Positions 15,501 through 22,700 of a stretch of DNA of 30,074 nucleotides are shown one piece after another. The notes under the pieces were generated by a model. The model was not told the DNA's origin and did no database searches. It saw only the letters and a list, made by a program, of their open reading frames with translations. Positions within the stretch are counted from its first letter, which is position 1. Every line of letters begins with the position of its first letter. The translations under genes and the position numbers were made by a program. This DNA is from Caryophanales bacterium UBA1624 (GTDB lineage Bacteria > Bacillota_I > Bacilli_A > RFN20 > CAG-826), in assembly GCA_002321395.1 (NCBI GenBank), contig DCMK01000016.1, positions 17,987 to 48,060 on the forward strand, in the 5' to 3' direction.

Positions 15501-15646
15501 TGACCGTCTTCCGCCTCATCGCCTCCTCCAGCATCGAGGAGCGCATGCTGATCCTGCAAAAGAAGAAGAAGGGGCTTGGGGAGATCCTCTCCGGCGTCAG
15601 CGGGGCCGCCCTGACCAAAGAAGACTTCGCCTTCTTGCTTTCGTGA
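12557..15646 (+). CDS. SNF2/SWI2-family helicase (DEAD/DEAH-like ATPase)
   Basis: 1029 residues. ATP-dependent double-stranded DNA translocase, probably acting in repair or transcription-linked remodelling. Residues 1 to about 570 are a Ser/Leu/Pro/Phe-rich region that corresponds in position to the SNF2-associated domain of bacterial homologues. The core follows: LRPYQIEAVQWM near 577, Walker A DEMGLGKT near 604, the DEAQ box (LMLDEAQSIAN) near 700, LTGTPIQNSLLDLWSIFDFL, then the second RecA lobe with SLKAGGTGLNLTGADTV and ARAHRIGQKKSLTVFRLIA (motif VI). It starts at ATG 12557 with GGGAGG six bases before, inside the end of the SWIM gene and in a different frame, so it is a true coupled gene, not a sequencing frameshift. 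Confidence 0.95.
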   Translation: MYLSSLKEQTLLSWEEELKKDPTYKEELAFFSDPGTRVYFSFFPEDCSFLYEAISPSSHYWSFRLDAGKQVSPNPSFPSLKPSSWLLLALQLAKKEKAMGEKERAALYSCATPKAKRIASLSEEEAKEFSDAESELARLKETLPSCLPNLAKSQIPEWSYSFLKEGKSFKGFLYLRSDGERKKIGNPFLLLDAYKKGKKATFSAFALDFASLPSIPSFEYLLSRAHFPSSVEDFFLLREEDLPPFLFSLPPGSSLFYSLAPYSVPSPLEGKLSYQQGRGIACPYPLEEGDEAYFGKGLEALFKKKEGRLLLLRFPSPYAEKAYRFYAAHPSFPESLLSPKITEAFLPYLSKKDCYGDLPPRFEISYSLALTSSSLKASSSYSRGDGPLSSLTEEEKAKKQAFLDALSFLSLPENGEIKDKATLEKVLSEDLTPLSSLCRLSLPAGLSSLPRERRFPSVHFSLKKQSAGSFLLLPELSFSSSGWTPQEISSAFSQYAEGKAFFLKDGVPFLLSSLRGSLLDELKEMGKDLSSPLSLSLPEALRLHLSSSEEGGGELEGILAQILDYRNSPLKKSPVTALLRPYQIEAVQWMGVLARFGLGGVLGDEMGLGKTLESIAFLSTLENEGPVLIVAPKSVLYNWKEEFARFNPRQEVIVLPTLQKEREQTILSIQEKERKVYLTSYDSLRNDVAFYKGKTFACLMLDEAQSIANAFAKKSLAVKEIRSSCRFALTGTPIQNSLLDLWSIFDFLVPGYFPGYSSFKEDYGTIEFASLEKKKRLKNAISPFLLRRTKEEVLLDLPPFEEKDFFLSLGSEQEKVYQEYLSQARGELGREGGDRISILAALTRLRQICVDPSLFLPSFPEEGVKISYLAESLLSLTQGGHKALIFSSFVTALKLVGKKLDQLGLKHYLLEGSSTAEERIEMANSFNADPSVGAMLISLKAGGTGLNLTGADTVFLLDPWWNLSAEEQAFARAHRIGQKKSLTVFRLIASSSIEERMLILQKKKKGLGEILSGVSGAALTKEDFAFLLS

Positions 15647-15687
15647 GCAAAGGAAAATAGAAAAGTTCGACTGGATTAATTTTTTCA

Positions 15688-15716
15688 TTGACATAGAAGT
15701 TAATTAAGACTAATTT
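15688..15716 (+). promoter_or_regulatory. Strong sigma-A-type promoter of the A+T-rich gene pair
   Basis: Consensus -35 TTGACA (15688-15693), 17-base spacer, -10 TAATTT (15711-15716), in an A+T-rich segment with repeated TTAATT words. Unlike other promoters here, it gives a normal 5' leader of about 35 bases with a GGGAGG ribosome site. No terminator hairpin was seen between the helicase stop and this promoter. Confidence 0.75.
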
Positions 15717-15757
15717 AATTTCGAAGATACAAGCGGAAATGCTTGGGAGGAAACTTC

Positions 15758-17209
15758 ATGGTAAGCGCGTTGCTTTTGGCCACGGCGGTTTCTTTGGGGG
15801 CTTTGACGTACAATCCCAAAGAAAGAACAAGGCCTTTCGATGAACCTTCTTACGAAGAGGCCTATGCGGGGGGGAGGGGCTCTCAAATCGGCGAAACGAT
15901 GGCTTGGGATGGTCCAATCAAGGTGAACCCCAACCTTTCTTATTCAGACAATGAAAGTACGGACGATAAGTTCAATGGAGCCACGATGATCGCCCCTTTT
16001 TTGGGCCACGTTGAGGGCACCCTGCATTTGAACTCGAAATCCGATCAAATTCTGCACGGCCTGGGTGAGCGCGATGAGGACTATTTCTGCTTTCAAACCC
16101 GCGAACAACTCCGTTACGACTTTAAGATTTCGAATCCTTCCAATTACCACTTCGAAATTTGCCGTTATCAAAGAAACAAAACGAAATTCGTCTGCGATTC
16201 GACTGCAAGTTTTTCCCAGGAACTGGAGCCGGCGACGTATTACATCCACGTTTTCGCTTCTGCAAAGGAAGACGTCGTGGATGGGACTTATCAAATTGAC
16301 TACACATCAACCAGGGACAAAAACTGCGTTCCTTACAACTCTGCAGGCACCTCCGACCCTTTTAAGTTGATCGTTTGGGAAAACGAAATGTGGCCTTTCA
16401 ATGCGCCGAGAAGGGGAGATGAGAGCACAACGCTTCAAAGCTACATCAAAACAAGAAGAGGCCCTCAAGCATCGGGCGTTTATTCGGGCTATGTAGATCC
16501 GATATTTCTTTTATACGCGAACGATGGTGACAAAGAGGGTGAAGAATTCCTAGAATCCTATCTTTACGTTTTGGGCCATGATAGGCAAGAGGAACTCGGC
16601 AAGTTCCTCGAAAATGTCAGCGCACAGATTGAAAAGAAGATTCAAGACGAAGCTTACGAAAAAATCCAAAGTCAAATCATTGAATCGGCGTCTGAGCTTA
16701 TTTTGAAATTTGTCGGTCTGACCCCCGCCGGAGAAGCCATCGACCTTCTGACATTCCCCGTTTCAATCGACCGTGATGCGCGTCATTTGGCGGACATCGT
16801 ACGCTTTTGCTTCCAAGGGAAAGAGGCGACTTTGATTGAAAAAACAGAAACGATGGGAAGGACTACGAAACTGCTTGTCTTTTGCCGTTCCCTCGCTACC
16901 GCCTGCTCTTGGGCGCTTGAGACAAATCAAGCGTTTATCGAAATTCCAAGGTTTTATACGGTTCATAAAGTTGTCGTGCGGAAAACAAAATATACAACCA
17001 ATTACCAATGGGTGCTTGAATCCTCTTATGTATCGAAATTTTCCTATCAGGAATACTTTAAGCATACTGACAAAGTAATCCGCAACGTTGTTAAGCACCC
17101 TGCTACCCAAGTCGCCTACACAGGTTCGATTCATTTGCTTTACGCCGATGATGCCATGGATAAATTCCTCCAAGAAAGATCGGTCTCGGAGGATGAAAGG
17201 AACGCTTAA
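15758..17209 (+). CDS. Putative secreted protein with a PPC-like beta-sandwich domain, function unknown
   Basis: 483 residues from ATG 15758, which has GGGAGG seven bases upstream. The hydrophobic N-terminus VSALLLATAVSLGALTY could be a short, non-basic signal peptide or membrane anchor. Residues about 70-190 look like a bacterial pre-peptidase C-terminal (PPC) domain: a GTLHL strand, RDEDYFCFQT, then LEPATYYIHVFAS and GTYQIDYTS. The C-terminal half has a Lys/Glu-rich helical segment (ENVSAQIEKKIQDEAYEKIQ) and several Cys, but no catalytic motif I can name. Base composition differs sharply from its neighbours (22/60 and 23/60 G+C at 16141-16200 and 16501-16560), suggesting transfer or relaxed codon choice. 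It is followed after 1 base by a membrane protein gene. Confidence 0.75.
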   Translation: MVSALLLATAVSLGALTYNPKERTRPFDEPSYEEAYAGGRGSQIGETMAWDGPIKVNPNLSYSDNESTDDKFNGATMIAPFLGHVEGTLHLNSKSDQILHGLGERDEDYFCFQTREQLRYDFKISNPSNYHFEICRYQRNKTKFVCDSTASFSQELEPATYYIHVFASAKEDVVDGTYQIDYTSTRDKNCVPYNSAGTSDPFKLIVWENEMWPFNAPRRGDESTTLQSYIKTRRGPQASGVYSGYVDPIFLLYANDGDKEGEEFLESYLYVLGHDRQEELGKFLENVSAQIEKKIQDEAYEKIQSQIIESASELILKFVGLTPAGEAIDLLTFPVSIDRDARHLADIVRFCFQGKEATLIEKTETMGRTTKLLVFCRSLATACSWALETNQAFIEIPRFYTVHKVVVRKTKYTTNYQWVLESSYVSKFSYQEYFKHTDKVIRNVVKHPATQVAYTGSIHLLYADDAMDKFLQERSVSEDERNA

Positions 17210-17210
17210 G

Positions 17211-17963
17211 ATGAAATCGGACAAAACATCGTTGTCGAATCGGAAAAGAAGAGGACTTTGGGTCGCCTTCTCTTCCCTGTGCCTAACGGGGCTAGTCGCC
17301 TATCTTACCTATTTCATCGCTTTCCACCAAACCTTCGACCCTTATTTGGAGGAAGACGTTCAAAAACAGGTTTTTCGCCTTTCTGACATCGAAGATCTTG
17401 CCCTCCCGGGAAGACCCAGCTTCGTCACCGGCGATATTTACGAAAACGGCGAGAAGGTTTATTTCTTCCAATTTTATTCGGCAGGAGTGGATTCCCCCCT
17501 TCTCTCTTTGAAAGAAACTAGAGGGGAGGAAGAAAGGCTTTACCAAGCCGAATGGAACGGGGAAAGTAAGGCGTCCGAATTCCACTACATCGAAGGGGAC
17601 GATGTGGAAAAAACGTTCAAGACGCTCACCTACAAGGAATTGCTCGCGACGTTCTTGTCGTTCCCCCTCGATCCGGATTGCTTCTGTTATCAGTCGCGGA
17701 TGAAGAACCTCAGCTTCGACCGAAAGGAAAATTGGGTGAAGACGAAGGCCTCCCCAAAAGGGGGCTGGCGCCTGAGTTTGCCGAAGATGGAGGTTGTCTA
17801 CGACCTTCCCGATCCAACCTTTGAGTTTTCCTTCCACCCGATGGACGAATATTTGCAGGGGGACGGCGTGTTCGGATTCCGCGCAAGCGGGGATTGTGGG
17901 GAGACGGAAGTGCAGGTCGTCCTATCCTTTTACCGCGGCGATTACCAAAAGACCCTGAGCTGA
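17211..17963 (+). CDS. Membrane-anchored protein of unknown function
   Basis: 250 residues. A basic head (SDKTSLSNRKRRG) is followed by one hydrophobic segment, about residues 17-39 (VAFSSLCLTGLVAYLTYFIAF), then about 210 residues predicted outside the cell, rich in aromatic and acidic residues. This is a type II signal-anchor layout. I do not recognise the outer domain. ATG 17211 is 1 base after the preceding stop, with AAAGG ten bases upstream; an in-frame ATG at 17193 is less likely because its GGAGG touches the start codon. The gene is more G+C-rich than its partner. Co-transcription suggests the two act together at the cell surface. Confidence 0.75.
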   Translation: MKSDKTSLSNRKRRGLWVAFSSLCLTGLVAYLTYFIAFHQTFDPYLEEDVQKQVFRLSDIEDLALPGRPSFVTGDIYENGEKVYFFQFYSAGVDSPLLSLKETRGEEERLYQAEWNGESKASEFHYIEGDDVEKTFKTLTYKELLATFLSFPLDPDCFCYQSRMKNLSFDRKENWVKTKASPKGGWRLSLPKMEVVYDLPDPTFEFSFHPMDEYLQGDGVFGFRASGDCGETEVQVVLSFYRGDYQKTLS

Positions 17964-17995
17964 AGGAACTCCGCCTTGCAATCGCGGCCTAGCCC

Positions 17996-18024
17996 TTGAG
18001 AAATGCTTTGCTCGGATTTAAGAT
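17996..18024 (+). promoter_or_regulatory. Promoter of the ileS leader
   Basis: TTGAGA (17996-18001), 17-base spacer, TAAGAT (18019-18024). Predicted start near 18031, about 250 bases before ileS. Confidence 0.65.
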
Positions 18025-18030
18025 AGCTCC

Positions 18031-18262
18031 GGCGTTGAGGAAGACGCGCCCTCCCCGAAAAACAGAGAGCCCCGCCGAAGCTGAGAAGGGGTATGCGGGA
18101 GGGACATCACTTCTGAGCCAGCCCCTCGATTCCCTTTGCGGCGGTAGGGGGACCCGCCCCGGCGGACTCCGGGCAAAAGAAGCGCTTGGCCTCTTGGGCC
18201 AGGAAGCAAGGTGGTACCGCGCGATCCGCGCCCTTGCAGAACACTGCGGGGCGCTTTTCTTT
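18031..18262 (+). promoter_or_regulatory. T-box riboswitch, isoleucine type, with terminator
   Basis: The T-box bulge AAGGTGGTACCGCG (18208-18221) matches the consensus almost exactly. The stem I base has AGAGAG (18064-18069), and the specifier candidate is ATC (18106-18108) in GACATCACTTCTGAG, an Ile codon that agrees with the downstream gene. The terminator is GCGCCC (18228-18233) with GGGCGC (18249-18254), plus inner GCAG/CTGC, followed by TTTTCTTT (18255-18262). Uncharged tRNA-Ile should stabilise the antiterminator and allow transcription of ileS-lspA-rluD. Confidence 0.95.
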
Positions 18263-18279
18263 GCCCCGAAAGGAGATCT

Positions 18280-20997
18280 ATGGGATACAAGGAAACCCTC
18301 CACATGATGGAAACCCCCTTCCCGATGCGGGCGGGGCTGGCCGCGAAGGAACCCGTTTTGGTCCAAAAATGGGAAGAGGAGAAGCTCTACGAGAAGATGA
18401 ACCAGGACCGGGTCGACTGCCCGGAGTTCATGCTCCACGACGGCCCCCCTTACGCCAACGGGGACATCCACTGCGGGCACGCCCTTAACCGCTGCCTGAA
18501 GGATTTCGTCATCCGCTATAAGAACATGTCCGGCTACCGCACGCCCTTCATCTTCGGCTGGGACACCCACGGCCTCCCCATCGAGGTGAGGGTCACCAAA
18601 TCCGGAGTCGACCGCAAAAAGACCCCGATCCCCGAGTTCCGGAGGATCTGCGAGCAATACGCCAAAACCCAAGTCGAGCACCAAAAAGGCCAGATCAAGC
18701 GTTTGGGGTGCCTCGGCGATTACGACCATCCTTATTTGACCTTGCTCCCCGAATACGAGGCAAAGCAAGTGGAGGTCTTCGCCAAAATGGCGATGAAAGG
18801 CCTTATCTTCAAAGGGTTGAAGCCGGTTTATTGGAGCTGGAGCAGCGAGTCCGCCCTCGCCGAGGCCGAGGTCGAATACGCCGACGTCACCGCCAAGACG
18901 ATGTACGTCTCCTTCTCCGTGAAGGAGGGCAAGGGGCTGCTCCCGGAGGGGAGTTCCATCATCATCTGGACCACGACCCCCTGGACCATCCCCAGCAACC
19001 AAGGCATCACGGTCAACCCCGCCTTTGAGTATGGCCTCTTCCGCACCGAGAAAGGGGATTTCGTTTTCCTTGCCTCCCTCAAGGAGAAGCTTCAGCAGGA
19101 GCTCGGTTGGGGGAAGTGCGATTGCCTGAAGACCTTCAAGGGCGCGGAGATGGAGGGGATCACCTGCGTCCATCCTTTGTACCCGGGCAGAACCTCTTTG
19201 GTCATGAACGCGAATTTCGTCACCGCCGATTCGGGGACTGGCTGCGTCCACACCGACCCCGACCACGGCCTAGACGACTACAACACCTGCCTCAAATACG
19301 GCTTGAAGCCCCAGGAAACCGTCGATGAGAGGGGCATCATGCACTTCAATCCCGGGGACCCCTGGGATGGGGTGTTCTACGAAAAAGCCAACGATTTGGT
19401 GATCGAGGCCTTAACCAAGAACGGCCACATGCTCAAAGAGCAGGACCTTCTCCACAGCTACCCCCATGACTGGCGGACCCACAAGCCCGTCATCTTCCGC
19501 GCGACCCCCCAGTGGTTCTGCTCCATCGCCCCGATCCGCGAGGAGCTTCTGAAGCAAGTCGATGCCATAACTTGGCTGCCTTCTTGGGGCAAAGAGAAGA
19601 TGGTCAACATGATCAAGGACCGCGCCGATTGGTGCATCTCGCGCCAAAGGGTGTGGGGGGTGCCGCTCCCGATCCTCTACTGCGAGGATGGATCCCCGAT
19701 TTTGGAGCAGGAGGTCTTCGACCACATCCAGTCTCTTTTCGCGGAATTCGGCAGCAACGTCTGGTTCGAAAAGGATGCGAAGGACCTGCTCCCGGATGGC
19801 TACGCCAACCCCAAATCCCCGAACGGGATCTTCACCAAGGAGACCGACATCATGGATGTTTGGTTCGATTCGGGATCCTCTTGGAACGGCGTCCTCGCCC
19901 AGCGCGGGCTTCCCTGCCCGGCCGACCTTTACCTAGAAGGCAACGATCAGTACCGCGGATGGTTCAACAGCTCCCTGATTTTGTCTAGCGCCGTGACCGG
20001 GAAGGCCAGCTTCAAAGCCTGTCTGACCCATGGCTTCGTCATGACCGAGGATTGGAAGAAGATGTCCAAATCCGCGGGGAACGGCATCGATCCGAGCAAG
20101 ATCGCGAACGAATATGGGGCCGACATCCTCCGCCTTTGGGCCGCTACCGTCGATTACCAAGCCGACGTGCGGATCGGGGAGAGGATCATCGCCGCCACCG
20201 CCGACAATTACCGCAAGATCCGCAACACCTTCCGCTTCCTGCTGGGGAATCTTTCCACCTACCAAGGCGAGAAGATCGACGCGGTGGAGCTTTCTTTGCT
20301 CGACCGCTACATCCTGGCCGAGGAGGAGAGGGTCAAGAACAAGGCCCTTGACAGCTACGACCGCTACGATTTCTCCTCCGCCGTCAACGCCATCATCGCC
20401 TTCTTGGGCAACGATCTGTCCTCCTTCTATTTGGACATGGCCAAAGACGTCCTCTACTGCGACGCCCTCACTAGCCCCCGAAGGAAAGCGGTGGAGGCCG
20501 TCCTCTTCCATTGCTGCTATGAGCTTTGCCTCCTTTTGAACCCGATCCTCCCCTTCACGATGGAAGAGGTTTATTCCTACTTGCCTTTGCCCCAAAAGAA
20601 GAGCTCGCCCCAGCTTGAGGACATGCCCAAGCGCACCCAAGCCTTCCGCAAAGAGGACCTTGAGGGCTATGCCAAATTCAAGAAAGTCCGCCTCCTTGCC
20701 AACAAAGCCCTCGAAGATGCCCGCCAAAAAGGCCTCATCGGGAACTCCGAAGACGCCAAGCTCCATCTTTTCCTCAGCGATTCCTCCTATTGCCAAACCC
20801 TGCTCGGGCAAGGGGAGGAGGCTCTTTGCAAAGCCTTCTCCGTCTCCGGCGTGGAACTCAGCCAAAGCGAGCAGGAGAAAGCCCTCGTCGAGGTCGATGG
20901 GGATCCCCTTTGCCCCCGCTGCCGGAACCACGTGCCCCATCTGGACGGGGAAGTCTGCCCCCGCTGCAAGCAAGCCCTTCAGGAGGAAAAAGAATGA
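18280..20997 (+). CDS. ileS: Isoleucine--tRNA ligase
   Basis: 905 residues, close to the usual bacterial length. Class I synthetase that charges tRNA-Ile and edits valine. The HIGH motif appears as HCGH at residues 64-67 (within PPYANGDIHCGHALN) and KMSKS at 594-598. Between them lies the CP1 editing domain (about 180-390, with TTTPWTIPSN and TGCVHTDPDHGLDDY). The C-terminus holds the anticodon domain and a zinc finger CPRC...CPRC over the last 30 residues. The ATG at 18280 follows AAAGGAG by four bases; the frame is open further upstream, but that is the T-box terminator. Its stop overlaps the lspA start. Confidence 0.98.
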   Translation: MGYKETLHMMETPFPMRAGLAAKEPVLVQKWEEEKLYEKMNQDRVDCPEFMLHDGPPYANGDIHCGHALNRCLKDFVIRYKNMSGYRTPFIFGWDTHGLPIEVRVTKSGVDRKKTPIPEFRRICEQYAKTQVEHQKGQIKRLGCLGDYDHPYLTLLPEYEAKQVEVFAKMAMKGLIFKGLKPVYWSWSSESALAEAEVEYADVTAKTMYVSFSVKEGKGLLPEGSSIIIWTTTPWTIPSNQGITVNPAFEYGLFRTEKGDFVFLASLKEKLQQELGWGKCDCLKTFKGAEMEGITCVHPLYPGRTSLVMNANFVTADSGTGCVHTDPDHGLDDYNTCLKYGLKPQETVDERGIMHFNPGDPWDGVFYEKANDLVIEALTKNGHMLKEQDLLHSYPHDWRTHKPVIFRATPQWFCSIAPIREELLKQVDAITWLPSWGKEKMVNMIKDRADWCISRQRVWGVPLPILYCEDGSPILEQEVFDHIQSLFAEFGSNVWFEKDAKDLLPDGYANPKSPNGIFTKETDIMDVWFDSGSSWNGVLAQRGLPCPADLYLEGNDQYRGWFNSSLILSSAVTGKASFKACLTHGFVMTEDWKKMSKSAGNGIDPSKIANEYGADILRLWAATVDYQADVRIGERIIAATADNYRKIRNTFRFLLGNLSTYQGEKIDAVELSLLDRYILAEEERVKNKALDSYDRYDFSSAVNAIIAFLGNDLSSFYLDMAKDVLYCDALTSPRRKAVEAVLFHCCYELCLLLNPILPFTMEEVYSYLPLPQKKSSPQLEDMPKRTQAFRKEDLEGYAKFKKVRLLANKALEDARQKGLIGNSEDAKLHLFLSDSSYCQTLLGQGEEALCKAFSVSGVELSQSEQEKALVEVDGDPLCPRCRNHVPHLDGEVCPRCKQALQEEKE

Positions 20998-21632
20998 AGC
21001 CCTTCAAGAAGTGGTCTGAGCTCACCAAGGAGCAGAAAAGCGGCCTCCTGTTCGGGGGTTTGGCCTTGCTTTTGGTGCTCCTGGACCTGCTCAGCAAATG
21101 GCTGGTGGAGAAATTGCTCCCCCTCCATTCGCCCGTTGCGGTGATCCCCAATTTCTTCTACATCACGAAGTCCTACAACACCGGCGCGGCCTTTTCCCTC
21201 GGCGCCTCCTGGGGCGTTTGGGGCAGGGTGCTCGGGATCGCCATCTCCCTAATCATGTCCGTGGCCATCGTTTGGTATTGGGCGGTCAACAACAAAAAGC
21301 TGCATAACTTCGAGCGCGCCTGCTTGATGCTTCTATCCAGCGGGGCGGTCGGCAATCTCATCGACCGCGCCTTCTATTGGCAGGCCATCACGGGCTTCGA
21401 CGGGGTCGTCGACTTCCTGCAGTTCTATCTCGGCGGGGGTCCTTCCTCGCCCGCAAGCTCGGTCAACCCCTTCGCCACCTTCAATCTAGCCGACGCCTGC
21501 TTGACCGTCGGGGTGGTCCTGATGGTCGTCGCGATGGTCGTCGATCTGATCAAAAACGGCAAGAACGACCCCGATCAGAAAGACCCGCGCCTGCAGAAGA
21601 AGGAAGAAGAGCCCAAAAAGGAGGGCGAATGA
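20994..21632 (+). CDS. lspA: Lipoprotein signal peptidase (signal peptidase II)
   Basis: 212 residues. Membrane aspartic protease that cleaves lipoprotein signal peptides before the lipidated Cys. Four hydrophobic segments are visible (about 17-37, 75-97, 107-122, 168-187). Family motifs are NTGAAFS (62-68), GAVGNLIDRA with catalytic D124, DGVVDF, and FNLAD with catalytic D167. An unusually long, charged tail (about 25 residues, Lys/Glu/Pro-rich) follows the last segment. The ATG overlaps the ileS stop (ATGA), with AGGAGG seven bases before. The lipoprotein at 713 is a plausible substrate. The ileS-lspA-rluD order resembles the lspA-rluD pairing of Bacilli. Confidence 0.96.
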   Translation: MKPFKKWSELTKEQKSGLLFGGLALLLVLLDLLSKWLVEKLLPLHSPVAVIPNFFYITKSYNTGAAFSLGASWGVWGRVLGIAISLIMSVAIVWYWAVNNKKLHNFERACLMLLSSGAVGNLIDRAFYWQAITGFDGVVDFLQFYLGGGPSSPASSVNPFATFNLADACLTVGVVLMVVAMVVDLIKNGKNDPDQKDPRLQKKEEEPKKEGE

Positions 21633-22534
21633 TCTCCTTCTCCGTCGCCCCTGAGGAAAAGGGGGCCCGCCTCGATGAGCTTTGCTTTTCCCACGGGGTC
21701 GCCCTTTCCCGCGCCAAATGCCAGTCCCTGATCAAAGAGGGGAAGGTGAAGGTCGATGGGAAGCAAGAGAAAGCCTCGCTTCGCCTCAAAGAAGGGCAGA
21801 GGGTCGAAGCGGAGGACTACCAAGCCCCTTCCTCGGACCTATCCCCCGAGGACATCCCCTTGGACATCGTCTACGAAGACGAGGACCTCCTCGTCGTCAA
21901 TAAGCAGGCCGGCTTGGTCGTCCACCCCGGGAACGGCAACCCCTCGGGGACCTTGGTCAATGCGCTTCTGTTCCGCCAAAAGAAGCTCGCCCCTTCGCAG
22001 GACCCCCTCCGTCCCGGGATCGTCCACCGAATCGACAAGGACACCACCGGACTATTGGTCGTCGCCAAGACCGAGAAGGCCCTTTTGGGTCTGCAAGAGC
22101 AATTGAAAGGCCATCATATGCATCGGGAGTACTACGCCTTGGTCCAAGGGATCATCCCGGAAGAAGCGGGGGAGATCAACGCCCCCATCGGCAGGGACAA
22201 GTCCCATCCCACTCAGATGGCGGTCTGCAAAGACGGGAAGCCCGCGCGGACCTTCTTCAAGGTGGTCCAACGCTACCCCCACGACAATATGACCCTCCTC
22301 GACTGCGCCCTCGAATCGGGCAGGACCCATCAGATCCGCGTCCACTTGACCTCCATCGGCCACCCTCTGATCGGGGACCCGGTCTATGGGAAGAACAACC
22401 GGAATTCCTACAAAAAAGGTCAGCTGCTCCACGCCTATCGGCTGAGTTTCGTCCACCCCATCTCCGGGAAGGCCATGGTCTTTCAGGCCCCGTTGCCGGA
22501 AGAGTTCTCCGCCTTTTTGGAAAAACTTTCCTAA
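21629..22534 (+). CDS. RluD-family 23S rRNA pseudouridine synthase
   Basis: 301 residues. An N-terminal S4 RNA-binding domain (residues about 12-60, ARLDELCFSHGVALSRAK and LIKEGKVKVDG) is followed by the RluA/RluD catalytic domain with HRIDKDTTGLLVVAK; D136 is the expected catalytic aspartate. Later conserved parts are ESGRTHQIRVHL and HPLIGDPVYG. The Firmicutes homologue after lspA is usually called RluD/YlyB; the exact uridines modified cannot be read from sequence. ATG overlaps the lspA stop, with AAGGAGG four bases upstream. Last gene of the ileS operon, converging on rnhC. Confidence 0.95.
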   Translation: MISFSVAPEEKGARLDELCFSHGVALSRAKCQSLIKEGKVKVDGKQEKASLRLKEGQRVEAEDYQAPSSDLSPEDIPLDIVYEDEDLLVVNKQAGLVVHPGNGNPSGTLVNALLFRQKKLAPSQDPLRPGIVHRIDKDTTGLLVVAKTEKALLGLQEQLKGHHMHREYYALVQGIIPEEAGEINAPIGRDKSHPTQMAVCKDGKPARTFFKVVQRYPHDNMTLLDCALESGRTHQIRVHLTSIGHPLIGDPVYGKNNRNSYKKGQLLHAYRLSFVHPISGKAMVFQAPLPEEFSAFLEKLS

Positions 22535-22577
22535 GGCGCTATTCCCGAATTCGCATCCATGCCCATGACGCTGGGGG

Positions 22578-22699
22578 GCGAGCAAAGAGGAAAGCGACTT
22601 CCCCGCGACCATCGGCTGCGACCTGATCCAAGGGCATCGCTAGCCAAGCCCCTGCCGAAAGACGCCCTCCGCGAATTGCTCGAGGAAGGGGGGGTGAGC
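22578..22699 (+). pseudogene. Remnant of an EAL domain (c-di-GMP phosphodiesterase) C-terminus
   Basis: From 22581 the plus strand reads SKEESDFPATIGCDLIQGHR and then hits a stop; a shift of frame at about 22640 continues with LAKPLPKDALRELLEEGG. Joined, this matches the end of EAL domains (E....FL...GCDLIQGY.FAKPLP...F..LL). A further frame upstream (EFASMPMTLG, from about 22547) may be the preceding helix, with the VAEG segment deleted. The rest of the gene is missing; the rluD end lies directly upstream and rnhC downstream. The match is from memory of the family. Confidence 0.6.
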
Positions 22700-22700
22700 C

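Noticed and set aside
17989..19266. Long minus-strand ORF opposite the T-box and ileS
   Set aside because: Shadow; the plus strand has a well-supported T-box and ileS.
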